Made by a program: the position numbers and the translations under genes. Source: Diospyros lotus (lineage: Eukaryota > Streptophyta > Magnoliopsida > Ericales > Ebenaceae). Taken from it: a stretch of DNA of 64,000 bases. The notes beneath the pieces were generated by a model that saw only the letters and a list, made by a program, of their open reading frames with translations, did not search any database and was not told the DNA's origin. Below, in pieces: positions 29,001 through 41,700 of this stretch (position 1 is the stretch's first letter; every line of letters starts with the position of its first letter). The stretch lies in assembly GCF_014633365.1 (NCBI RefSeq), contig NC_068340.1, forward strand, positions 35,228,328 through 35,292,327, read 5' to 3'.

Positions 29001-29185
29001 CAGAGCTAGCCCTGCTTCGAATTGTGGTACGAGAACACGACACATCGGAGAAGGATGACTTTGGCGGACAGACATGCTTGCCTGTTTCAGAGCTGAAACC
29101 GGGGATTCGGGCGGTCCCGCTCTACAACAAAAAGGGAGAGAAGCTTAAATCCGTAAAGCTTCTTATGCGTTTCCAGTTTGTATGA
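20095..29185 (+). CDS. Phosphoinositide-specific phospholipase C (plant PI-PLC, PLC4/PLC6-like)
   Basis: Nine exons: 20095-20439, 21499-21695, 22245-22380, 22487-22708, 22828-23045, 23158-23275, 26430-26582, 26660-26746 and 28892-29185. All borders are GT-AG and the product is 589 aa, normal for plant PI-PLC. Order: truncated EF-hand-like region (about 1-115), X domain (about 116-262) with TGHNSYLTG and the second catalytic His in LHGRT, acidic linker (about 275-315), Y domain (about 318-435), C2 domain (about 463-585). It should cleave PtdIns(4,5)P2 to IP3 and diacylglycerol at the plasma membrane, with Ca2+. In-frame ATGs at 20068, 20095 and 20107 compete; 20095 has G at -3 and +4. GYGRSL is followed by GMM where its paralog has WLM, and exon 9 starts IYILGVPAD where the paralog has VGIAGVPAD. 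Tandem partner of the next gene. Confidence 0.92.
23893..24249 (+). mobile_element. solo LTR (357 bp) in PI-PLC intron 6
   Basis: TGTCAGGA...TCCTGACA ends form an 8-bp inverted terminal repeat. They are flanked by a perfect 5-bp duplication TACAT (23888-23892 and 24250-24254). A TATATAAAG box near 24034 is followed by a CT-rich leader, so the LTR is in the sense direction of the host gene. No internal retrotransposon sequence is attached. Confidence 0.88.
24395..25620 (-). mobile_element. RTE-type non-LTR retrotransposon (LINE) fragment, decayed
   Basis: Read on the minus strand, broken frames give reverse transcriptase pieces in RTE order: [14 protein letters not shown] near 25550, EKAYNRVP near 25290, and [19 protein letters not shown] near 25050 (the catalytic ADD box). 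The 3' end near 24395-24430 carries the TGTAGCC...CCCAAATAGTGGGA motif found at the 3' end of plant RTE elements. The frame is interrupted by stops and shifts, and the 5' part is missing. It lies antisense in PI-PLC intron 6 (23276-26429). Confidence 0.75.
26990..28271. mobile_element. MULE-like element with ~80-bp TIRs and a nested insertion
   Basis: The left end GGGTAAATTTCACACACTAT pairs with the reverse complement of the right end, GGATACATTTCACATACCAT. The similarity continues through AACTAAATTGCACC on both arms, giving imperfect TIRs of roughly 80 bases. The 9-bp flanks TAATTTCAT (26981-26989) and AAATTTCAT (28272-28280) match at 8 of 9 positions, as expected for Mutator-like transposition. 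No transposase is visible, so it is non-autonomous. It lies in PI-PLC intron 8 and holds a second TIR element. Confidence 0.75.
27596..28051. mobile_element. nested TIR element with GC-rich passenger
   Basis: The left TIR (27596-27629) and right TIR (28016-28051) are inverted copies sharing GCTATTTGTACAGAAGGGG plus a diverged TTGACCAAGG/TTGGTCAAAGG tip. It lies wholly within the larger MULE-like element. Its centre (about 27680-27930) is far more GC-rich than anything around it, with CT-rich and GA-rich halves. No clear target duplication was found, so superfamily is undecided. Confidence 0.6.
28290..28333. repeat. 22-bp direct tandem duplication
   Basis: Two perfect adjacent 22-base copies (28290-28311 and 28312-28333), each beginning GGGTCATAGACAGGAC, just outside the right end of the MULE-like element in PI-PLC intron 8. 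Perfect identity suggests a recent slippage or repair event. Confidence 0.9.
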
Positions 29186-29670
29186 TTTTGATGTTCTTTT
29201 TCTGCTAGGTTTTGCAGGCTCAGGGGTGCCAGTGTAGTGTAGCAATTAGAAACTGTAATTTGCCTTTTGGCTAGGAGACTTTAAAAACAACTGAAAGCAT
29301 GTTGGATTTATGGTTTATTTAATGTCGTTGATAGCTTGACATAACTAAAACAAGTTATTTGAAAAAAAAAAAAAAAAACTATAAAGACCTCAATTTTAAA
29401 TTTAAATTATATAAAATTTCTCAGTTAAAATCACATGAAATTTGGGTAAAATTTATCTTGTTGTCCTTGTAAATAATAATAATAAAAAAAACTTGGATGA
29501 TCAACAATATGACGGGCTGTTTTTTAAATTTATGAGAATTAGCAGATAAGCCATGCTAAAATAAAAATTATTATTATGGGTTATTTAAGGCAACGCCTTT
29601 AATTTATCACCTTCAAACTCATGATATATAATATCACAAATAATTACTCAATAGGAAATGTTCATCTGCT

Positions 29671-29927
29671 TACATGGGCAGCTCAGTTGGTCACAGTTGG
29701 GGGCATAAAGTGCCTCCAAGGTGAAGTTTGAGACAAAGACTAAGGATTGAGTCTCGTCAGCGACAGTATGGGAGTGACCTATCAAAATAAGAGATGCTAC
29801 TTGTGCATAAGGAGTACTGGTCTAGCCATTATGTCCGACTGAGTTATCATGATTAATTCTCTCATATTTTGTCGGATCGAATGTGAGAGCGTCTGAAGTG
29901 GGCGAGCGATATTCACCTTTTGGGACA
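29671..29927 (+). mobile_element. tRNA-derived SINE with 18-bp target-site duplication
   Basis: Perfect 18-bp direct repeats AGGAAATGTTCATCTGCT lie at 29653-29670 and 29928-29945 and frame a 257-bp body. Near its 5' end the body has GCAGCTCAGTTGGT (29678-29691), matching the tRNA A box, and about 55 bases on GGATTGAGTCTCG (29743-29755), a degenerate B box. This is the Pol III promoter layout of plant SINEs. No long A tail is present; the 3' end is short and T-rich (CCTTTTGGGACA). I cannot name the family. Confidence 0.82.
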
Positions 29928-30987
29928 AGGAAATGTTCATCTGCTAGGGATATTCTTTTCCGCTAAGATAAATTAGCACTAAAATAACCACCTGTTCGTT
30001 GAATGCAATGACATGTTTTGACGTAATTAGAAGACAATTGTTAAGTTTACATACGGGCCAGTAGAGATTCCCCAATAACCAATACACAGTAACTAATAGG
30101 AATTGGAATTTTCAAAGTTGGTGTTTCCCACCGTCTCAGTTCTTATCCACATCTGCATCTGCAATGCATGATAATAGTACAATTATTATTATTCTCCAAA
30201 AAAAGAAAAAAAAACAACAATTATGCGTGTAGAAAGCGTGTGGATATGGTGTTAGGTCAGGCCCCCATTAATTGATGCACGCCAACGCAACACGGGGATA
30301 GGATAATCCTTCCCGGTCCCGGGCCCCGCCAAAGATGTCGACCTCCGAAACAGCTGCGTTGGCACTTCATCGAGCACCCACTGGCCACTTGCCACTGCCA
30401 CTGGGCCCCTTCACCCCCCCGTCTCTCTTAACTTTTCCCTGTTTTCTTGGGTGCAGTCTCTGCTACCCTGAGAACCATCCGGGCTACGCCGGTGGGCAAC
30501 TTTTCCCTGTTTTCTGGAACCTACCAAAACCTCGTCAAAATGTGTTCAGTTACAGCCTTTATTTTATGTTTACCCTAACTGATATTACTGGGGACTAATT
30601 ATTGTTATTTGAAAAGAGAAAATATATTGATTGTTCATTAAAGTCTGTTTACATATATATGATTAGTCATTTTTATGATTAAAGATTTTATAATAATAAT
30701 TATTTTTTTGGAAGTTTATTAAATAAATTTAAATACACACAATAACTAATTTGAATATCACCAGAAAAGTCAATAAGGTGATTAAAGTTTATTATTATTA
30801 TTATTATTTTTTTAATGGCAAGAAGATGTGATTAAAGCATGAAACCAAACCAGCTAAGCTAAGCGCAATGAGCCATATTACTTAATAATTACCCGACTAT
30901 ACTTTCTCAACTAACCTTCTTGAGGTAACGCGACACAAACTAAATCTAAATCCGCTCAAATCTGCACTGCGCTTCCTATTTGGCAAA

Positions 30988-30988
<1 letters not shown>

Positions 30989-31025
<37 letters not shown>
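30989..31025. repeat. CT microsatellite in the PLC2-like leader
   Basis: A near-perfect CT tract ends 9 bases before the start codon of the second PI-PLC. CT-rich leaders are frequent in plant genes. An in-frame upstream ATG at 30980 reads through this repeat into the coding sequence as an SLSLSLSLS-type run. Confidence 0.88.
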
Positions 31026-31033
31026 GTTCTGTG

Positions 31034-34000
31034 ATGACGTCGAGACAGACCTACAGAGTCTGCTGCTGTTTCCCGCGGCGCTTCAATGTCACTGCGGCGG
31101 AGGCTCCGGCGGAGGTCCGGGCATTATTCGATCGCTACTCCGAGAACGGGCTGATGGATGCCGAACACCTCCGGAGGTTCTTGATCGAGGTCCAGAAGGA
31201 AGACAAGGCCACCATAGAGGATGCTCAGGCCATCATCGACGGCCTCCACGATATCCGGCACCTCAATCTCCGCCACCGGAAGGCCCTTCATCTTGAATCC
31301 TTCTTCAAATTCCTCTTCGGCGACAATAATCCTCCTCGCTCTCCATCTCTTGGGGTAACATAGTAGCTTCCTCTCCTCGTTTCTATGATTCTGTATCCTA
31401 TCTGAACTTTCCGGTTAATTTGGATTTTGGAGGCATACCAGTCTATTTATTTAGCTGCAGTCTGCAGACATTTATTGTGTTTTTGTCCCATTTGGAAAAT
31501 GTTTCAGGTTCATCATGATATGACAGCTCCCATATCTCACTATTACATATATACGGGCCATAATTCGTATCTAACCGGGAATCAACTGAGTAGCGACTGC
31601 AGTGATGAGCCTATTATAAAAGCGCTGAAGAAAGGTGTGAGAGTTATTGAATTGGATATTTGGCCGAACTCCGCGAAAGACAATGTTGATGTTCTGCATG
31701 GAAGGTATGACTGAGACTCATGCTTAAGGACTTTCATCTAATTTCGGCTTCTGGTGCTGCACCTTCAATAATTGTGTGATTGTCGTCCAGGAAGCAGAGG
31801 CAGGTGATTAAAGTTGTTGGGTATATGCCTCTAATTCCTCAGCCCAAAGCCCACTGTGTGGGCCGTTATCTCTCAATGAGATTAGGGTCTTGTTTGTCAG
31901 AACAGCAATAGAAATCTGAATATGTATATAGTTCGGTTATGGTAACAACAACCACAGCAAATGAATATCTCACAGAATCAACAGGCGGGCAACAAAGAAA
32001 TAACGCTATAACAGCAACAGGAACACCACAGAGGCAGAAAATAACTGCAAACCCAGAAATCCGCGAGGTAGACGGCTATCAGAAAATTAGCAGACGGCAA
32101 TGGTGTAATAGTGACCGAGGCACGCTGGCAAGCGCTGTCCTGAAAACAGTGGCACCTGCTCCGGTCATGAGCAGGCTCCGGCGACTAACCACGTAGGATA
32201 CAACAGTTGGCTCCGGCGAATAGTGACCACGAACAGCTGGATCTAGCAGAAACTTTCTCAGGCATCAGCTCTCCTTGGTAGAAACTCGAACACAGGAAAC
32301 TCGATACAAAACAACAAGGACCCCCTAGCCTTTAATAGTCGAACCTAGAAAGCCGAACTGCCATAGCATTCACGCCGGTAATGAAAGGTGCCTTTGGCTT
32401 TGACGATTGGAGCTCCTGAAGCGTCGGTGGCGTAAATGTGGAGCCTGTTCGGTACTCAAAAAGAAAAAAAAACAAATAAAAGTTTATCCAAATATGACCT
32501 GATTGGACGGACGGCGACGACAACACACAAGGGCCTAGGGGCTCACCTGCTTGCAAAATCTAGGTGCCTCTTGGGGTTCAACCCCAAGTGTAAGGGAGGA
32601 GTATAAATATCCACTCCCTTCCCTTTGCACAGTCGATGTGGGACACTGGAGCACACACTCACACATAGACACACGACAATTCCCCACATGAGTGCAAGTG
32701 TGCTGAAACAAATAAATTGACACGACACCACAAAAAGTAAATAGACAAGTTACGTATCAGGTAAGTTGTCTTTTGGACTTAACATTTCTTAGTGAATATC
32801 TATTGAACTTACCCAAGAAATAGTGAAGCCAACTCTTGAACTATCCTTCTTGTGGTAAATTGAGACAATGGATATAATGCATAACACGCCTTATACCTTC
32901 GAGTTTTATACAATTGTGTCCATTTTGGTCCTAAACAACATCTTGGATTCATGAGAGCTTTAGAGAACCTAAGCCTTCCAAACAGTTCTCATAGAAGCGA
33001 CCCGCTTCTACTCTCACATAGGTAATCATTGATTAAGAGTACACTGTCACTACTCCTCTTGTAACAAGATATCAATATTACTTGTATCACTGACAGATCA
33101 CACACACTCTTTTCTACCGAGAACTAGGGAAGAAACTATAAGTTCCTTATTGTGTAAACTATGAATTATTCTAGTCAGTTTGCCTATTTAACCTAGATCT
33201 TAGGATCTCTAGTCAACTAGGTCAGGTTACCACCAGAAAATTCATTTCATAGGCTTTTTAGCACCACTCATTTTGTCAAAGAATCTGCCAAATTTTCCTT
33301 AGACTTTACATAATCAATGGAAATTATTCCATTGGTAAGCAGCTGCCTTAGTGTATTGTGCATGTGCCTTATATGTCTTGACTTCCCGTTGTAAACACTA
33401 TTTTTAGCTTTTATCGAAGCAGATAAGTTGTCACAATAGATATATATGGGGTTTACCGGCTTTAGCCACAATGGAACGTCTTCAAGAAAATCTCGAAGGT
33501 ATTCTGCTTCTTCACATGCTTTATCCAAAGCAATAAATTCTGACTCCATAGTAGACCGTGCTATGTTCGTCTGTTTTGAAGACTTCCACGACACAACAAC
33601 ACCACCTAAGGTAAACACATACCCACTGGTTGATTTAATCTCTAAGCTATTTGTGATCCAATTAGCATCACTAAATCCTTCCAGTACGGGTGGATACCTT
33701 GTGTAGTGGAATCCATAATCAAGCGTGTACTTTAAATACCTAAGTACCCTGACAAGGGCACCCCAATGGTCACGTTCAAGATTGCTCGTGTATCTCGTTA
33801 ACCTACCTACTGGGTAGGCAATATCGGGTCTTGTGCAGTTCATTATGTACATCAAACTTCCAATGACCCTAGCATGTTCTAAAGGAGATACACCTTCATC
33901 ATTATTCTTCTTTAATTTAGAATTTGGATCAAATGGAGTAACTATTGGCTTACTCTCGTAATGACCAAATTTTTTCAACACTTTCTCGATATAATGTGAC

Positions 34001-37000
34001 TGAGAAAGTACATATCCTTCGAAACTCTTTGTTATCCGAATACCAAGAATAACATCAGCAAGACCAAGGTTTTTCAACATCTTCTTCATGGATTCTATTA
34101 CATCTCTATTAGTGCCTATTATTAGCATATCATCCACATACAAGCACACAATGATACAGTCATGTTATATGACTTTAACATAAGCACATTTATCACACTT
34201 ATTTATCTTAAACCCATTTGATAGCATAGTGTGATAAAATTTCTCATGCCATTGCTTTGGTACTTGTTTCAGTCCATAAAGAGACTTTATAAGTTTACAA
34301 ACTTTCTTTTTATGTCCCTTTACAACAAACCCTTTATGCTATTCCATATAAACTTCTTCCTCTAAATCTCCATTCAGGAATGCAATCTTTACATCCGTTT
34401 GGTGAATTTTCAAATTGTATAACACTGCAATCGTAATCAACATCCCTATAGATGTGATTCTCGTCACTGGAGAATAGGTATCAAAGAAGTCTTGCCATTC
34501 TTTTTGATGATATCCTTTAGCTACTAACGGGTTTTGTATTTATCAATAGTGCCATCAGCCTTTAATTTCCTTTTAAAAATCCATTTGAATCCAATTGGCT
34601 TACTTCTAGGAGGTAAGTTGACCAATACCCACGTCTGATTTTGCATCATAGACTCCATTTCACTATTGATAGCTTCCTTTTAATATGGAGCATCAGAAGA
34701 CGTCATAGCTTCATTAAAAGTTTGAGGCTCATCTTCTAACATGCAAGTTAGAAAATCTGGTCCAAAAAGAAGTAGCTTTTTTAGCTCTTTGCCTCCTCCT
34801 AGGTTCAATCTCAATTTCCTGACCAACTTGACCTTTAGAAGAACTCATTTCATACTTCCTCTTACAGCCACCGCTATTGTGTCTCTCTTCCTTAAAAGGG
34901 AATATGTTCTCAAAGAACTCAACTTCAATAGATTCAATTACGGTGTTATTGTTAATATTATGAATTTTTTATTTTACCACTAGGAACCTATAGGCCGCAT
35001 TGTCAACGCATAGCCAATAAAGACACAATCTATAGTCTTTGGTCCAAGTTTGGTCCTTTTTGGTAAAGGAACTTGCACTTTCTCCAAACACCCCCACACT
35101 TTCAGCCAAACACCTCCATACTTTTAGGATTTTGTACGAGAATTGCTTCCCATTCCACACTTCATAAGGAGACTTGTCAGTTTTTTTATGTGGAATTCTA
35201 TTCAATATTAAATTTGTTGTAAGCAATGCTTTCCCCCACAAGTTGTGGGGTAAACCATAATTATTGAGCATGCAATTAACCATGTCCTTCAAAGTTTGAT
35301 TTTTTCTTTCAGCTATATCATTTTGTTGCGGTGTATATGGCGCTGTAGTTTGATGGATTATACCATGAACTTCATAGAATTCAGAGAGAGATGATGATTC
35401 ATATTTACCATCTCTATCTGATTTTAGCACCTTTACCTTCTTTCCAATTTGATTTTCAACTTCTGTCTTATACGTTTTGAACACATCTAAGGTCTCGTCT
35501 TTACTATGTAATAGATATACATAGCAATATTTGCTATAGTCATCTATAAATGTGACGAATTATTTTTTCTCACCTCTAATAGGAGTACTCTTCATGTCAC
35601 AAACATCACTGTGAATTAGATCAAGTAGTTCACTGTTTCTTTTCACAAATAGAAACAACTTTCTCGTGAACTTTGATTCAGCATGCACTTCACATTTGTG
35701 TCATTTGTTAATACTAAAGTTAAGCAACAGTCCTAAGTTTACCATTTTTCGAAGAGAACAATAATTGTGGTGCCCTAACCTAGAGTGCGACACATCACAC
35801 AACTCAACAGTATAAGTAGAAGAGTTGTTCTTATTATTATTTTTGGGAACTTGGGCTAGTACATTTAGTTTGAGCATGCCATCGTGCAGATAGCCTCTTC
35901 CCACATACATATCCCCCTTAGTCAGAGTAAATTTATCTGACTCAAATACAAGTTTAAACCCATTTTTATTCAATAGGGTTCTAGAAACTAAATTCTTTCG
36001 AATTTTTGGCACATGACACACATCATTGAGGGTAAGTGTTTTTCTTGAGGTCCACTTCAGCAGGAGTGGACCTTGTCTTTTCCTTCCACAGTAGAAGCTG
36101 ATGCATTCCCCATATACAGCTTCTCAGTGTCGTCAGACTTCTCATATGTGGAGAACAAAGCTTTGTCCCCACAGATGTGCCTCATAGCCCTAGTGTCTAT
36201 CCATCAGCTTTTGCTGTTAGACACCATGTAGACATCAATAACAATTGCAACCAGGTCGACATCTTCCTCCATCATATTGGCTTGACTATGCCTAGTCTTG
36301 TGCTGTTTATTGCCAAAGCTCTGTCCCTTCTTATGACAGCAGTTAATAGCTCTATGACTTTTCTTTGCTGTTAGACACTCTTCTTCTTGCCTTGTTGCTT
36401 CTTGGGTTAAGGCCTTGAAACTTCAGCCACGTTAGCCCTAGCCTCAAACTTGAGAGGGACTTTATCTTCCTTCTTGTTATCCTCTTCAATGTGGAGTCTT
36501 ACGACCAAATCTTCCATGGACAACTCTTTTCGCTTGTGCTTGAGATAGTTTTTGAAGTCTTTCCACGAGGGTGACAACTTCTCAATCACAGCTGCAACCT
36601 GGAATGGTTCATTAATGACCATCCCCTTACTCAACAAATCACTAATGATGATTTGCAGTTCTTTTAACTGGTTGACCACCAACTTGGTATCAACCATCTT
36701 GTAGTCGAGGAACTTCCCCACCAGAAACTTCTTGGTGCCATAGTGAATCCGCCAGCCCACCCAGTATGTAGTTCCGGCAAAGGAAATCTGAATGTCGCCA
36801 TGCCTCCTTGGCAACCTGTGTCTCCACTGTGACATCTTCTTCGGGAGTGACTTGACATTCCTTCTTGAGGATATGGGCCAGATTTAGGGTGGTGAGATAG
36901 AAAATCATGTTTTGTTGCCACCTCTTAAAATCCTTGCCATTGAATTGTTGCGGCTTCTCAATGTGAGGTGTTGTCTTAATGGCAGCCGGTTCGACAGTGG

Positions 37001-38680
37001 CAGTCATGACAGTGGCTGGAACAACGGCCTAAGCAAAGGCTGAAGAAGCAGCAGCAATGTCGGGGTTGGGGGCAGCCATATCAGATTATAGACAATGTCT
37101 TGAGATTATAGTCACTGTCTTCAAATTGTTAGAACATCAATAGAAATCTGAATATGGATATAGTTCGATTATGGCAACAATAACCACAGCAAATGAATCT
37201 CACAGAATCAATAGGCGGGCAATAAGGAAATAACGCTATAATAGCAATAGGAACACCATAGAGGCAGAAAATAATTGCAAACCTAGAAACCGACGAGGCA
37301 GACGACTACCGAAAAATTAGTAGACGACAATGGTGTAACAACGACTGAGGCACGCTGGCAAACGTTGTCCTGAAGACAGTGGCACCCTGCTTCAGTTATG
37401 AGCAGGTTCTGGCAACTGCCCACGCAGGATACAACGTTCGGCTCCTACGAACAGTGATCACGAACGATCAGATCTAGCAGAAACTCTCTGCACCAACTCT
37501 CCTTGGCAAAAACTTGAACACATGAAACTCGATACAAAACAACAAGGACCCCCTAGCCTTTTATAGTTGAACCTAGAAAGTTGAACTGCCACAACATTCG
37601 TGTCGGTAATGAAAGGTGCTATTGACTTCGACAATTGGAGCTCCTAGAGTGCCGATGGCGTAAATGTGCAGCTTGTTCGGTACCCAAAAAGAAAAAAAAA
37701 AAAAAAACAAATAAAAGTTTATCCAATATATAATATATATATATATAGACACCTGACTCGATTGAACAGTGGTGGCGACACGTGAGGGCCTAGGGGCTCG
37801 CTCGCTCGCAAAATCTAGATGCCCCTCGGGGCCCAATCCCAAGTGTAAGGGAGGAGTATAAATACCCACTCCCTTCCCTTTACACAACCAATGTGGGGGA
37901 AAGCATTGCTTTCTCTCTTATATATATAGAGCATTGTTTTATCTCTTATATATATGGAGCATTTCTGTATGTATTGAGCATCAAGAGAGAGTTAGGGGAG
38001 AAGCCATTTAAACAAACAATTCCATCTTAATGGATTCGAGATTCTCTGTCCCGTCGACATAGACTTACGTCGAACCACAAAAATCTCTCGTGTTCTTATT
38101 CTTCTCTTTGATTCACACATATATACAAATGTATATACACAGGGAAAATTGGAATCAAAAACATCAGAAAAGTAGAAATACAATACATCTGGTAACTAAT
38201 ACACTGCGAACCTTTTCTTGTAGCTCAGATATAACCTGCTATTAATTCAAATCAACTGGTGGGAGCAAATTGCATAGATTGGAATATGCTGCTCTTCTGC
38301 CAAACCTTGCATGAAACATAGAATTGGACAAGTTACTTCAAAGAAAATGTTTCTACTTTATATGGCTAAAAAAAGAGCTCAAGAATACCACTGTTGTGGT
38401 CCTGAGGAATGGTGGAACTCCCTCAGCTGCAGTTGTGGCTTTGAGCTCGGCTTACCATCCTCATATTCACTTCGATCTCCATGGATTTTGGTTAGGTTTT
38501 ACTCAAACTCTATACCCTTCCTTTTTTATTCTCAGCGAGCGGGAAATGCTATTGTAGTGTCAAAATGTAGTTGAAATTCATGCTGGTCAATATCCCTCTA
38601 CCCTTTAATAGATCATAAAGGAAAATGACAAAAGTGAAAGTAAGATTTTTTGTTTTTTTATTGCTGTGTGTTCTTTCCCC

Positions 38681-38711
<31 letters not shown>

Positions 38712-41700
38712 GGCGCTGTGGAGCAGTAGTGAAGGATGACATTATCAAATTAGCAAGGGTACTAAAAGGATGAGGAGGGACAGTTACTATTCGTGTTATT
38801 GTCTTGTGTGCTTGTGCACGTGCATGTTTCTATGTTCCGTTACCATATTGTCTGGCTTATAAGGATTTATTCTTTTTCTGTATTTTACATATTTTTCAAA
38901 CACATCTATGCCTATTACTATCCATTTTTGTTTTAATGCATGGCAGACCTGAACAAATAAATAACTCCACCTTATCTCCATCTAATAGACCTGTTTTTAT
39001 GTATGTAGGACACTGACCGCTCCAGTTGAACTCCTCAAATGTTTGAAGTCTATTAAAGAGCATGCGTTTTCTGCATCTGAATATCCTGTTGTAATAACTT
39101 TAGAAGACCACCTTACTCCAGATCTTCAAGCTAAAGTGGCCGAGGTGGGTTTAAGAATTTGTGTGGAGATTATTAACCAGTTATTTTCGTTCTTGATTTA
39201 CTATTTTGGTGACTTAACTTTAGATGATCACTCAAACATTTGGAGAAATTCTATTTTCTCCTGGACCAGAATGCTTGAAGGAGTTTCCTTCACCAGAATC
39301 ACTGAAGAAAAGGATTATTATATCTACCAAACCGCCAAAAGAATACCTTGAGGCTAAAGAAGTAAAGGGAAAAGAGGATGATCCACAGAAGGGAAAGGAT
39401 TCAGGTGATGATGAAGCCTGGGGAAAAGAAATCCCTGAGATTGGAGGTGTCGCAGGCGAGACAAAGGTGCATGGAAATACTTAGCATCGTGTAGCTTTTT
39501 TTTTTCCCTAACATTAAATTGGGGAGAACAAGCACTAATTCCTAAATTGGAAATTACCTTATGCCAGGATGATTCAGATGACGAAAAGGATGATCAGGGT
39601 GAGGAAGATCTAGATGAATTTGATCCCAAGTCTCAGGTGGTTGCAGCACCGGAGTACAGGCGGTTGATTGCTATTCATGCTGGGAAGGGAGCGGGTGGAT
39701 TGCAGGATTGGCTTAAGGTTGATCCAAATAAAGTGAGACGTCTTAGCTTGAGTGAACAGGAACTTGAAAAGGCTGTATTAACTCATGCAAAAGAGATTGT
39801 CAGGTACTGGTCATGGTTTTCTGCAATCTTTGCTTTGAAGACCTGATTTTTGCAACTGTTTTGCTTCAAAATGGAACAAATCTGAAAACTATTTCTTTTA
39901 TTTCTGAAAACTTGCAATGCATTTATGACATTTAATTAGCTCTGTGATATCCCAACGGGAAGTTCATATTATCCCGAGGATCACTGAACTCCCTTAAAAG
40001 AGAGGGTAAGATTACACTCTTCTCCGCATATGTTAGGAGGGTTAAATGGTCTCCTTGAACTTGGACAAGAGGTCCTATTTCACATTTGCATAATTCAAAA
40101 AATATTTATATTTGTAAAGATGCATTCAGGTGAATAGTGCATACAGAGTGGTAGGTGCTATTGATGAACATGTAGGGGCTTGAAACTAAGTAGTGGAATG
40201 ACCTTATGATCATTGATTGATATTCGAGCATTCTGTCAGGCTATGTAACTCTGCATATTAGTTAGAGTTGACCACCCGAGCTAATTTTTTCTCTCAGGTG
40301 CCTCTGTTGGTAGTTAGCCTTTTCCTACTCCTGCACAGACATCATAAGTGCTGTTAAGCTTGTAGTGAATGTTTGTACTCTCAATAATTGTATGGCTGGG
40401 AATGCAACTGTCTAAACAAATTTGTCGAGAAAATTTTCCATGTTCTGATAATTGCAGTTTGCTTTAGGTTTACTCAGCGGAACTTATTGAGAGTGTATCC
40501 CAAAGGTGTACGGTTTGACTCATCCAACTACAACCCACTAATTGGATGGGCGCATGGAGCTCAGATGGTTGCATTTAATATGCAGGTTTCTTTTTACTTG
40601 CATATTTATAACACTTTGTTGATTCCATTCTCTTGCTTTCTAGCCACAGACTTCTTGGTTTGCCATCTGTTTGCTAATGCACTTTCTATTGTTTCAACTC
40701 ATTTCTGCACGTCTTTGCATCCATGTATGGAGCTCAAATCACATTATATTTCTAGTGTTATGCACACCTCTCTTAGAAATGGAAATATTTAATATGGATT
40801 CTTCCTCACTCCCTTTAATTTCTGATGTTAATATGAAAACTATCTTTCTGTTTACTCTGGGAATTGGTTCTGGATTATTTTTTGAGAACATGCACTTAAT
40901 AGGAATGTCAAGAAAGTTCTTTTCATCTTTGCAAGTCTTCAATAATCACCTAAATGCATGTTGTTACAAAATGACTTCCTTCTGTTGTATACTAGGCACT
41001 CAATATACTGTCTTCTATTCAGAATGGTTTAGGAGAACCTGATCATGATTAAACTTCTTGAAAACAAGGTCTTTCACATCCTGTTCTGTTCCCTGCTCTG
41101 CTCAAAGCAGGAAGCTCATCTCCCTCTAAATTATGTAATGCTTGATATTTTGTTCTGTTGTAATTCTATGGGGTTAAATTCAATTACAAGGCAAGATATG
41201 CAGAAGGCCTAGTGGCTTCTGAGTCTGAAGGTGGATTTGCCATATTATGGGATTGTTTAGTTGATTAGCATGTAGAAGCTGTACTTCTTCAAGACAAGTG
41301 ATGGAATTGGGAATTAGTTCCATAGAATAATTTGTATTAAATGGTTGGTCTCCTGCACCTTTCTGAAAATATGATACCATCCTCCCAACTGTTTTTCCCC
41401 TTCGCTTGGTAATCAAATTACCAACTTACTCAAAGTAAATCCTGGGTCACCTGTGGTTTATTTAGTCAAATCCTCTATTGATTTACTATGAGACCTGCAC
41501 AAATATGGCCAAAGACGGCTAGATCATTGTCTATAAACTCCCTAAATTGTCTACACATTCGATTCTTTGCCCTTATGCAGAAATGAAGTAATGATTGAAC
41601 AAATTATTAGATTTTAGTATAAGTTGTTTCCAATTGCTTTAAGTAAACTTCATATTAATGGTCACTTGTTAGATTGTTGATTTCTCCTTATTAGATTCAT

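Larger units (their letters stand above)
29186..31033. other. spacer between the tandem PI-PLC genes
   Basis: About 1.85 kb holds the 3' UTR of the first PI-PLC and the promoter and leader of the second. Contents: a SINE with its target duplication (29653-29945), a GC-rich patch near 30290-30340 containing GGTCCCGGGCCCCGCC, a TTA-repeat stretch near 30791, and a CT microsatellite directly before the start codon. No further gene is seen. Confidence 0.6.
31895..37905 (-). mobile_element. Ty1/Copia LTR retrotransposon, decayed, antisense in PLC2-like intron 2
   Basis: Two direct LTRs (31895-32653 and 37127-37905) flank a minus-strand gag-pol in Copia order: GAG, protease, integrase, RT, RNase H. 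Flanks TTGTT and TTGCT match at 4 of 5 bases. In the first ~125 aligned LTR bases I count about 11 substitutions (~9%), more than in the Gypsy element, so this insertion looks older. No TGGTATCAGAGC primer site is visible inside the 5' LTR. Outer LTR ends are uncertain by about 10 bases. Confidence 0.85.
31815..38117 (+). mobile_element. older LTR split by the Copia insertion (approximate ends)
   Basis: Left of the Copia element, 31815-31894 starts TGTTGGGTATATGCC, like a Copia LTR 5' end. Right of it, 37906 to about 38117 has the rest of an LTR: TATATATAGAGC (TATA-like) and a leader with GTCCCGTCGACATAGAC and TCTCTCGTGTTCTTATTC, ending near ATTCACA. Joined, they would make one LTR of about 290 bp. 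No clean 5-bp duplication was found around the outer ends, so this rests on layout alone. Confidence 0.4.
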
